Below, in pieces: positions 1 to 6,437 of a DNA stretch of 9,327 bases. The stretch covers positions 15,085 to 24,411 of the forward strand of contig JAAUZW010000004.1 of assembly GCA_014804385.1 (NCBI GenBank). The letters are read 5' to 3'. The notes under the pieces are model-generated. The model saw only the letters and a program-made list of their open reading frames with translations, searched no databases and was not told the origin of the DNA. This DNA comes from Lachnospiraceae bacterium (GTDB lineage Bacteria; Bacillota; Clostridia; Lachnospirales; Lachnospiraceae). How positions within the stretch are numbered: position 1 is the stretch's first letter; each line of letters begins with the position of its first letter. A program made the position numbers and the translations under genes.

Positions 1-2594
1 TCCACATTCTCTTTTACCTTCTGCTGCTGCATCTCCTCCACCACCAGGGTTTCCGTGATCTCCACCTCGATCAGTTCCTTGGGAACCTGATACTTCACCA
101 TCAAAGACTCAAACCTCTCAGGGAAACCATCTTCCACAAAGTGTGTCCTGGAGAAATTGCAGGATACAGGAACCACGGAAAGTCCCTGATCGAGCCGCCT
201 GCGCAGCATTTTACAGACGCTCTCCATCACAAAGAAGTCGATCTCCGTGATCTTGCCCGTCCGCTCATAATAGGGCACAAAGAAACCGGGAGCCCGGATG
301 GCACCACCAGCCGTGGGATCCTTGAAACGCACCAGAGCCTCCGCTCCCACCACTTTCTCGTCGCGGATATCCACCTTCGCCTGATAGTATGCCACGAAAT
401 CCTTTTGAAAATCCACTGAATCTAAAAGTTTCTCCCGCTCATGCTGCTCTCTGAGCTGCTCGCGGAGTTTGTCATCGTAAACCTGAAGGACATTGATATA
501 GCTGTCCCGCAGAGGATCCACCGCCTGCATCGCATAGGACAATGCAAGCTGAATATCCGTATGTCCCTTCTCCACAGCGCAGATTCCCAGCGCCTGCACC
601 ATGTGAACGCCCTCCTGCTCGTAGATATGGTCGGATATCCGATGCGCCAAAGCCATCATGCGGTCTGTCAGCGCCGCCATATCCTCATAGCTCACAAAGA
701 GCACAAAATGGCTGCCATAGCTTCTGGCAAAGAGTTCTGTCTCATTGTCAACCTCCGCCGCGATCACCTCAATGATGCGCCCTAATATCTTCTGTCCCGC
801 ATCCCAGCCATAAATGGCATTATAGCTCTTAAACTGACAGATGTCCGTATACACAATGGCATAGTCTTTATCAGCGTTGGAGCGCAGCTTCTGAGAAGCT
901 ATGTATTGTAAATAGTTGAGGTTCCAGATATCAAATTCCGTATCCTTGTACATCAGCTTCTGGAGCCGCCTGCTGCTCTTCAACATCCGATACAGCACCA
1001 GAATGACCAGAACCGCAACGATCAGCAGGATCACGATGATGGCGACGCTGTGATTCCGGATGAAGGCATCCACACTCACCTTTGCATAGAAATTGTCCTG
1101 CAGCATATAGTCATTCACCGTCTTATCGGAGATCTCCGTAAGCTCCTTATTCAGGATGTCAGCCAGAAGCGATTCTTCGTCCGTCAGCACCATCATGCGG
1201 ACCCCGTGCACATCGCTTAAGACCGTATGGATCTCCAACTGTCCAAACCCAAGCTGGGAACCCAGAAGATACTCCGCCAGATAACCGTCGCAGAGCGCAG
1301 CCTGCGCCTTACCGTCGCGCACCGCCTCCAGACAGTCTCTCTGGTTCTCATAGACCAGAAGCTCCATATCCTCCCCTGCATAGGGCACCTGGCCTGTGTC
1401 CGTCACATGCTCCGTCGCCACCGCCAAAGATTCGATCGTCTCCGCCCGCGCTCCGCGCTTCATGACGACGACTCTGGGCACCTGCACATACTCCTTGGTG
1501 AGAGTGTATCCGGTCAACCTTGACGTCCCTTCCGTCTCAGCGCAGTAGCTCAAGATATCGATACGGCCCTCCGAAAGCGCCCGCTTCGCCTCCTCTATAT
1601 CCGCCATTTTGACATAGTCAAAGGTAAGTCCCGTACGCGCAGCCACCTCGTCCAGAGCCTTCCTGGAAAGGCCGCAGTATTCGCCGTCCTCATCCTCATA
1701 CGAGAAGGGATAGCAGTCATCCGGATAACCCACCGTCAGCGTTTGCTGTTCTGCAATATAATTTTTTTCTTCACTGGTCAGTAGAATGGTCTGATCCATA
1801 CGGCTGTCATAATACTTGACCATCAGTTCGTTTTCCAGCTCCGGCCGGTTCATCTTAAGATCGCCGATTCCCTGATTTAATTCCCGCAGCAGCTCATCAT
1901 TGCCCTGATAGGTAATATAGTAGATGGGCTTCGGGGCAAAGCGTCCGATCACCCGCTGTCCCTCCTTGATCTCCGTGAGGGAATGTACCAGAGCATCGAT
2001 CTCCCCATTAGAAAGAGCCTCCTGCAGCGCCGATGTGTTCTCATACTCTCGAAGCTTGGGATCCGTGATACCATGACTCGCCAAATACTCCAAAAATTCT
2101 TGTTTCCTGACATAGGTGGACACAACGCCGTAGGTAATGTCCGCCATAGCCTCAAAATCCTCGTGAGCGATCTGACTTTCAGGCAGCACCGCAATCGCAC
2201 CGAAAGTGTAGCCGCTTGACAGATCGGCATAATCATAAATCTCCGCTCTCTCCTGGGAATACTGTGCGGAGCCCACCAGATCCACCTTTTTGTCGGCCAG
2301 CATCTGCAATGCCTCATCCCAGCTGTTGCAGGTTACATATTGCACTGACCAGTTTACATAATTGCATAAATTATCCAGGTATTCCACATCCATTCCGGAA
2401 AAACTGCCATCCTCCTGCACCTCGTGGTAGCCCTCCATCGGGAAAAAGCTGACCCGCACCGGACGTTTTTCCGCGCCCTGCGCCACACCCAGCTCCGTGT
2501 GCCCGAAAGGAAACAGCAAAAGCAGTGCCATGATCAGCGCCCCTGCTGCCATCCTTGCCGCCCTATATGGTCTTTTTTCCGGTTTATCCTTCAT
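1..2594 (-). CDS. Tandem solute-binding-domain sensor with degenerate GGDEF and EAL domain (3' end beyond window)
   Basis: I translated this frame by hand: it stays open from the ATG at 2594 through base 1 (864 codons, no stop), so the C-terminus lies outside. Residues 1-40 are a basic stretch followed by a hydrophobic run, like a signal peptide or N-terminal anchor. Residues about 45-280 and 286-500 each resemble a bacterial family 3 solute-binding domain. A hydrophobic helix spans about 517-537. A GGDEF-like domain follows; the signature position reads YGSHF (626-630), so cyclase activity is unlikely. The EAL domain starts near 732 and keeps E752-A-L, N813 in NFSR and E845-I-T-E; the DDFG loop is past the edge. 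Expected role: membrane sensor that binds a small ligand outside the cell and controls hydrolysis of c-di-GMP to pGpG inside. The start is supported by AGAAGGA six bases upstream. Family call is firm; ligand unknown. Confidence 0.93.
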   Translation of the reverse strand, partial: MKDKPEKRPYRAARMAAGALIMALLLLFPFGHTELGVAQGAEKRPVRVSFFPMEGYHEVQEDGSFSGMDVEYLDNLCNYVNWSVQYVTCNSWDEALQMLADKKVDLVGSAQYSQERAEIYDYADLSSGYTFGAIAVLPESQIAHEDFEAMADITYGVVSTYVRKQEFLEYLASHGITDPKLREYENTSALQEALSNGEIDALVHSLTEIKEGQRVIGRFAPKPIYYITYQGNDELLRELNQGIGDLKMNRPELENELMVKYYDSRMDQTILLTSEEKNYIAEQQTLTVGYPDDCYPFSYEDEDGEYCGLSRKALDEVAARTGLTFDYVKMADIEEAKRALSEGRIDILSYCAETEGTSRLTGYTLTKEYVQVPRVVVMKRGARAETIESLAVATEHVTDTGQVPYAGEDMELLVYENQRDCLEAVRDGKAQAALCDGYLAEYLLGSQLGFGQLEIHTVLSDVHGVRMMVLTDEESLLADILNKELTEISDKTVNDYMLQDNFYAKVSVDAFIRNHSVAIIVILLIVAVLVILVLYRMLKSSRRLQKLMYKDTEFDIWNLNYLQYIASQKLRSNADKDYAIVYTDICQFKSYNAIYGWDAGQKILGRIIEVIAAEVDNETELFARSYGSHFVLFVSYEDMAALTDRMMALAHRISDHIYEQEGVHMVQALGICAVEKGHTDIQLALSYAMQAVDPLRDSYINVLQVYDDKLREQLREQHEREKLLDSVDFQKDFVAYYQAKVDIRDEKVVGAEALVRFKDPTAGGAIRAPGFFVPYYERTGKITEIDFFVMESVCKMLRRRLDQGLSVVPVSCNFSRTHFVEDGFPERFESLMVKYQVPKELIEVEITETLVVEEMQQQKVKENV

Positions 2595-2600
2595 AGATGA

Positions 2601-2607
2601 TCCTTCT
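2601..2607 (-). promoter_or_regulatory. Ribosome binding site of the EAL sensor gene
   Basis: Read leftward the bases are AGAAGGA, six bases before the ATG at 2594. This fixes the start ahead of the hydrophobic N-terminal segment. Confidence 0.7.
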
Positions 2608-2623
2608 TTCTTCTTTTTTAATC

Positions 2624-2632
2624 ATTATATCA
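2624..2632 (-). promoter_or_regulatory. Extended -10 promoter element before the EAL sensor gene
   Basis: On the minus strand the bases read TGATATAAT, a perfect -10 hexamer with the TGn extension, 29 bases before the start codon. No good -35 is visible at 16-18 bases, but extended -10 promoters often do without one. It would give a leader of about 20 bases and let the EAL gene be transcribed apart from the helicase operon. The element is AT-rich and short, so chance occurrence is possible. Confidence 0.4.
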
Positions 2633-2636
2633 TCTT

Positions 2637-3620
2637 CTAGAGATAACGCCCTAAAAATTTTTCAATTTTTCCATAATATTCCTCCGGATCTTTATCCTGT
2701 GCCTGCGCGTGTCCGGCGCCCTCCACGATAAAGAGCTCTTTCTCACAGTAAGCCGCCTCATACAGCTCATAGGACATTCCCACATCGATCATCCGGTCTT
2801 CATCCCCGTGGATAAAAAGTGTCGGGATAGCGCTTGCCGCCACCGCCCGCAGGGGAGATGCATCCTTTAGGTTATATCCACCCCGCAGACGCAGCATCAC
2901 ACAGGCAGAATCCACAAAAGGAGCCGCCGGCAGATGAAACCATTCCGTGATCTTGTCTCCAAACATCTCATAGGCCTCCGTGTAGGCACTGTCAGAGATC
3001 ACCGCCTTAATGTGGCCGGACACCTCCGGATCTCCCGCCATAATGAGCGCCGTTGCAGCGCCCATGGACTGTCCGTGAAGCACGATATCGGCCTCCGGGG
3101 ACTGTTCCAAGATATGATCTATCCAGAGCGCACAGTCATAATGGTCCGTCCATCCCATACCGATAAAGTCTCCCTCACTCTCGCCCTGACAGCGAAGATC
3201 CGGTACAAGCACAGAGTAGCCCTGCCCATGATACCAGCAGGCAAACTGGTACATTTCTTCCTTCCAGCCGGTATAGCCGTGAAGGAGAAGCACCCACCGG
3301 TCACTGTCCGGATCATCCGCCGGAAATTCCACCGCAGCCAGCCGGTAACCTTCCGACGTTTCTGTATATATTTTTGTTCGTTTCGCCGTCTCCATCCATT
3401 CTTCCGTCTCTCTTAAAAGCTGACTTCTGTTTTCCTGGATATCCGCCGTCTGTACCTGTTCGCTGTAGCACTTGCGTGTGATATCCTCAAAGGCATTGAG
3501 TTTATCCATAAAGGAGGGAACCAGACAGGCGCTCACCAGACAATATACAAATACCACATAGACCGCAAAGAGCGCTGCCAGGATCGTCATCACGATCCGG
3601 ATCCTCTTCTTCCTCTGCAT
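2637..3620 (-). CDS. Membrane-anchored alpha/beta hydrolase (serine esterase/peptidase-like)
   Basis: The 327-residue protein has a basic N-terminus and one hydrophobic helix (about 10-34), then an alpha/beta hydrolase domain, so the catalytic part is probably outside the membrane, tethered by an uncleaved anchor. Visible motifs, numbered from the ATG at 3620: oxyanion-side HGYTG (114-118), nucleophile elbow GQSMG with S185, acid D275 in HGDEDRMI, and base H304 in GAGHAQ. The triad is complete, and the layout resembles the Bacillus YqkD-type hydrolases. The substrate cannot be told; ester, lipid or acyl-peptide hydrolysis are all possible. The frame can be extended to an ATG at 3641 or a TTG at 3647, but I prefer 3620 because GGAGG lies seven bases before it. 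The longer TTG form would overlap the stop of the transferase gene upstream, and either version implies co-transcription with it. Confidence 0.88.
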   Translation of the reverse strand: MQRKKRIRIVMTILAALFAVYVVFVYCLVSACLVPSFMDKLNAFEDITRKCYSEQVQTADIQENRSQLLRETEEWMETAKRTKIYTETSEGYRLAAVEFPADDPDSDRWVLLLHGYTGWKEEMYQFACWYHGQGYSVLVPDLRCQGESEGDFIGMGWTDHYDCALWIDHILEQSPEADIVLHGQSMGAATALIMAGDPEVSGHIKAVISDSAYTEAYEMFGDKITEWFHLPAAPFVDSACVMLRLRGGYNLKDASPLRAVAASAIPTLFIHGDEDRMIDVGMSYELYEAAYCEKELFIVEGAGHAQAQDKDPEEYYGKIEKFLGRYL

Positions 3621-3627
3621 CCTGCTC

Positions 3628-3632
3628 CCTCC
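3628..3632 (-). promoter_or_regulatory. Ribosome binding site that decides the hydrolase start
   Basis: Leftward reading gives GGAGG with a seven-base spacer to the ATG at 3620. The upstream candidates at 3641 (ATG) and 3647 (TTG) have only a weak GGTGG-like site, so the shorter protein is favoured. Confidence 0.65.
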
Positions 3633-3643
3633 ATTCTCCATTC

Positions 3644-4315
3644 TCAATACAGTTCCACCGGGATCATGCTGTAGGCCATGTCCCCGCTCTCCTGACAGCA
3701 GACCGCCGTACAGTACCCGTCTATCTCATCGTATTCCCTCATGTGATAATATTTCGCGTCAAAGGTGTGTCTCACCCTGGCTCGCCCGGACTCCTCCATG
3801 TGTACTGCAAAATCCTGTAAAGACAGGGACATTCCTCTTCCGGTCGCCTTGATAAAACTCTCCTTCATGGTCCAGAGCCGAAACATCCTGTGCGTCTTCT
3901 CCGACGGATCCTCCGTATCGTAGAGCCAGTCCAGCTCCTCCTTCGCAAAAAAACGGTCCGCCACCTTGAGCCGCCCCTCCTTGACCTGTTCGATATCGTT
4001 GCCCAAAGGCTTATCCCCAATGGTGCAGATCGCATAATCACCGGAATGGGACAGGGAAAAGCAGATCTGCGGATGATACTTCAGCGCCGGCTTTCCCCAC
4101 TCACCGATCTCATACTCTGCGCTTCTTTCCTGTATACCGTAGACCGCCAGCGCATGATCCAGCAAAAGACCTGCTGCCAGGCTTCTGTTCTTATCCTTCT
4201 GATGCCGTAAAAGAGCGATCTTCTGCTGTCTGTAAGGAGACAACAGCTTTATTTTTTCCTGAAACAGGACAGCGTTGTCCAGACATCTCACATCCGCATA
4301 GTAGGTATAGGTCAT
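3644..4315 (-). CDS. Sfp-type 4'-phosphopantetheinyl transferase
   Basis: This enzyme family moves the phosphopantetheine arm of coenzyme A onto a conserved serine of acyl or peptidyl carrier proteins, in the cytoplasm. The 223 residues match the usual Sfp-class length (the short AcpS class is about 120). Visible motifs: GKPAL at 74-78, FSLSHSGD at 86-93 with H90, GNDIE at 105-109 giving metal ligands D107 and E109, and WTMKESFIKATGRG at 148-161 giving E152. These positions correspond closely to H90, D107, E109 and E151 of Bacillus Sfp. The residue between G105 and D107 is Asn where Ile or Val is usual. The ATG overlaps the helicase stop as ATGA, which suggests translational coupling. No PKS, NRPS or carrier-protein gene is in view, so the partner must be encoded elsewhere; the housekeeping fatty-acid carrier protein is one possibility. 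Confidence 0.93.
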   Translation of the reverse strand: MTYTYYADVRCLDNAVLFQEKIKLLSPYRQQKIALLRHQKDKNRSLAAGLLLDHALAVYGIQERSAEYEIGEWGKPALKYHPQICFSLSHSGDYAICTIGDKPLGNDIEQVKEGRLKVADRFFAKEELDWLYDTEDPSEKTHRMFRLWTMKESFIKATGRGMSLSLQDFAVHMEESGRARVRHTFDAKYYHMREYDEIDGYCTAVCCQESGDMAYSMIPVELY

Positions 4316-6285
4316 AGCTGATCCCTTTCCATCTTCCGATAACAGCGGTCACAGATCGGATAAGGCGCATTCCATATGAGCGGTCTGCCGCAGATACGGC
4401 ATTTCTTTTCAAACTGCCCCTTGTCCTCCTTCAAAAGTTCCCCGATCTCATGCTGCGCCCACTCTCTGTTCGCAGCCACCTCCTCCTTGTCGATGTCCCA
4501 CGCCATTCTGGCGGAAAACTGGGTGTAGAGATCCAACTGCTTATAGTAGGATTCCAACCCTTCCAGTGAAAAGTCTCTGGGCAGCATCGGACAATTCTGT
4601 TGTTTTTCCGGATTCTCACAGTAGCGCAGCCACAGCCGCAGCACCTCCCTGTCCTTCACGTCGAAGGGACAGGTGATCACAGTGAGCACCAGCTTTCTGT
4701 CCTCCATGTAGGAGATCTTCTTCCGGTAATCCCGCAGATACCGGTATTTGTCCACGCTCTCCCTCATGGATATCTTATCGTACAAAGGCGGATTGCCCGT
4801 CTTTTCCCAGGCTAAAATGATCTCATCCAGTTCAATATCAATATCGAGGAGCACCTCCGGGAAACCCACCCGCGCCCTCCGCAGGGGATGATAAGGCTCC
4901 GCCAGCTTCTTTCTCACATACTCCATATCCATGGCAGACTGCACATAACCGGTATCGTAAAAGCCGTATCGTCCTGCACGGCCCGCGATCTGCCGGATCT
5001 CCTCCGCCAGAAGACGTCTTTTCCCCACACCGTCGAATTTCGTTGTATTCATAAAGACGACTCTACGGATCGGCAGATTGATGCCCATGCCGATGGCGTC
5101 CGTGGCCACCACCACCTGATTGACCCCTTCCGTAAAGAGCCGCACCTGCTCCTGTCTGGTCTGAGGCGGCAGATTACCATAGATCACGCTGGCTTTGATG
5201 CCGCGCCCCTCCAGAGCCGCCGCGATTGCCAGCACATTTTTCTTGGAAAAGGCGATCAGTGCATCTCCCGGCTCCACATCCTTAGACATGTCATAGCGTT
5301 CGGGCACAAAGACAAGCTCGGTGTTTCTCTCGTGGTGAACGATCTCATAGCTGTCGCCGCAGCGTTTCAGCATCCTGACCAGAAGATTTTCCGCCATGCC
5401 GGAACAGCACACATGGATCTCCTCCGCCCGGATCCCCAGGATCGCCCGTGTCCAATAGCTTCCTCTGTTTTCATCCGCCATCATCTGCGCTTCGTCAATC
5501 ACGGCGATATCGTAGGTTTCCCGGATATCCAGAATCTCCACTGTGGATGCCTGCACGAAATGGCCCGGCGTGCGGATGGTCTCCTCACCGGTGATCATAT
5601 TGCAGGGAATCCCGTCCGCCATCATGCGGTCGTAGACCTCCAGCGCCAAAAGCCGCAGGGGACCCAGATAAATGCCGTGGTATGCCTGCTTAAGCCGCTG
5701 CAGCGCCTCATAGGTCTTGCCGCTGTTGGTGGGCCCGATGTGCAGGATAAAATGGCGCTTCATGCCTCTGGCCTCCGGATACTGTTTTTCCGGCTCCGCC
5801 TCCATCAGCTCCTCGATCCGCTGTCCCACCAGATACTGCATATACTCGTCTTTATATATCTCATAGAGGGATTTCGTCCGCAGAAGATCCGGCGTCTTTT
5901 CCATCCCTGCGATATCTTCCGGTGCTGCCCCCGCCGCCATTTTTTTCAGAAAGTTAATGTCCAGTTTTGCGAGCATTCTCACCACGCGGCGGTATTTTTT
6001 CATCCACCGGGTATCCCGAAGCACCACCGTGTAACCGACCTGCGCCACCTTTTTGTGCAGATCCTTCATATCCGCCAGCACCTGATGAGTTTCCTGTTTT
6101 TTCTTGCGGGCAATGCGGCGTTCCAGCTGTCCCAGCTGTCTTTCCGTACTCCGTATAAATCTGCGGTTTTTCTCCGGTACAAACGCAAAAAACGCCTTCT
6201 CATACGCTGCCCAGATCAGTCTGGGAATCTCATCCTGCTTCTGTGCCCGGTTTCCCTTCGCCATGCTTTTAATTTCAGTTGACAT
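4312..6285 (-). CDS. Suv3-like superfamily 2 helicase with C-terminal zinc ribbon
   Basis: The 657-residue protein carries the full SF2 helicase set: Walker A GPTNSGKT (184-191), a Suv3-typical YLGPLRLLALE (206-216), motif II DEAQ (264-267), SGMAENLL (295-302), motif V-like ATDAIGMGINLP (394-405) and motif VI QIAGRAGR (432-439). The sequence style is that of the mitochondrial/bacterial Suv3 group, ATP-dependent RNA (and DNA) unwinding enzymes that in mitochondria work with an exoribonuclease. Two extras stand out: about 170 N-terminal residues rich in Lys/Arg and predicted helical, and four cysteines near the end (C629, C632, C645, C648), which look like a treble-clef or zinc-ribbon metal site. 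The start has AGGAG eight bases upstream. It is the first gene of a leftward operon, with its stop overlapping the transferase start. The substrate and any partner nuclease are not shown by the sequence. Confidence 0.9.
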   Translation of the reverse strand: MSTEIKSMAKGNRAQKQDEIPRLIWAAYEKAFFAFVPEKNRRFIRSTERQLGQLERRIARKKKQETHQVLADMKDLHKKVAQVGYTVVLRDTRWMKKYRRVVRMLAKLDINFLKKMAAGAAPEDIAGMEKTPDLLRTKSLYEIYKDEYMQYLVGQRIEELMEAEPEKQYPEARGMKRHFILHIGPTNSGKTYEALQRLKQAYHGIYLGPLRLLALEVYDRMMADGIPCNMITGEETIRTPGHFVQASTVEILDIRETYDIAVIDEAQMMADENRGSYWTRAILGIRAEEIHVCCSGMAENLLVRMLKRCGDSYEIVHHERNTELVFVPERYDMSKDVEPGDALIAFSKKNVLAIAAALEGRGIKASVIYGNLPPQTRQEQVRLFTEGVNQVVVATDAIGMGINLPIRRVVFMNTTKFDGVGKRRLLAEEIRQIAGRAGRYGFYDTGYVQSAMDMEYVRKKLAEPYHPLRRARVGFPEVLLDIDIELDEIILAWEKTGNPPLYDKISMRESVDKYRYLRDYRKKISYMEDRKLVLTVITCPFDVKDREVLRLWLRYCENPEKQQNCPMLPRDFSLEGLESYYKQLDLYTQFSARMAWDIDKEEVAANREWAQHEIGELLKEDKGQFEKKCRICGRPLIWNAPYPICDRCYRKMERDQL

Positions 6286-6293
6286 AACTTCTT

Positions 6294-6298
6294 CTCCT
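6294..6298 (-). promoter_or_regulatory. Ribosome binding site of the helicase gene
   Basis: Read leftward the bases are AGGAG, eight bases ahead of the ATG at 6285, which supports that start. Confidence 0.7.
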
Positions 6299-6317
6299 AA
6301 GTATCAATCTATCATAA

Positions 6318-6347
6318 ATCATACCACAGTTTTGGTGCATCGCGCAA
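6318..6347 (-). promoter_or_regulatory. Promoter of the leftward helicase operon
   Basis: On the minus strand TTGCGC (6347-6342) is followed after 18 bases by TATGAT (6323-6318), with TG at the extended -10 position (TGGTATGAT). Transcription would start near 6310, giving a leader of about 25 bases that includes the AGGAG site. The -35 matches the consensus only in its TTG half, so the extended -10 carries most of the weight. Confidence 0.5.
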
Positions 6348-6368
6348 ACGCTCCGGTCTGCCAATATC

Positions 6369-6397
6369 TTGATTTTATTCCGATATAGAATTATAAT
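6369..6397 (+). promoter_or_regulatory. Sigma-A-type promoter of the HD-GYP regulator/kinase operon
   Basis: TTGATT (6369-6374), a 17-base spacer and a perfect TATAAT (6392-6397) make a near-consensus vegetative promoter. The start site would fall near 6404, leaving about 34 bases before the ATG at 6438. The leader is too short for a riboswitch. The element lies back to back with the leftward promoter, so a regulator bound between them could affect both operons. Confidence 0.7.
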
Positions 6398-6423
6398 AAG
6401 TAGTATTATAACCAGAAAATGAC

Positions 6424-6430
6424 AAAGGAG
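6424..6430 (+). promoter_or_regulatory. Ribosome binding site of the HD-GYP regulator gene
   Basis: AAAGGAG with a seven-base spacer to the ATG at 6438, near-ideal for this group of bacteria. Confidence 0.75.
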
Positions 6431-6437
6431 CTTTCCG

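Larger units (their letters stand above)
6286..6437. other. Divergent intergenic region
   Basis: This 152-base gap separates the leftward helicase start from the rightward regulator start. It is AT-rich in its right half and holds both promoter elements and both ribosome binding sites listed separately. I saw no small ORF with a ribosome binding site, no clear operator palindrome and no stem-loop with a T-run. Confidence 0.75.

Noticed and set aside
1949..2452. Several short frames on both strands within the first solute-binding domain
   Set aside because: The continuous minus-strand frame from 2594 has clear family features through this stretch; the others are out of frame and low in plausibility.
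2647..2670. A-rich/T-rich inverted stretch near the hydrolase 3' end, considered as a terminator
   Set aside because: It lies inside the coding region, has no GC-rich stem and no hairpin followed by a T-run in the direction of transcription.
2934..3416. A 160-codon plus-strand frame opposite the hydrolase
   Set aside because: It is antisense to the catalytic part of a gene with a complete Ser-Asp-His triad, and has no start signal.
4888..6282. A 464-codon open frame on the plus strand, opposite the helicase gene
   Set aside because: It lies wholly within the helicase gene, its product is rich in His, Arg and Leu with no recognisable motif, and it has no ribosome binding site. The helicase has complete family motifs, so this is a shadow of its codon usage.
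6398..6437. Leader of the HD-GYP operon, considered as a c-di-GMP riboswitch
   Set aside because: Only about 34 bases lie between the likely transcript start and the ATG, far too short for a GEMM-type aptamer of roughly 80-100 bases.
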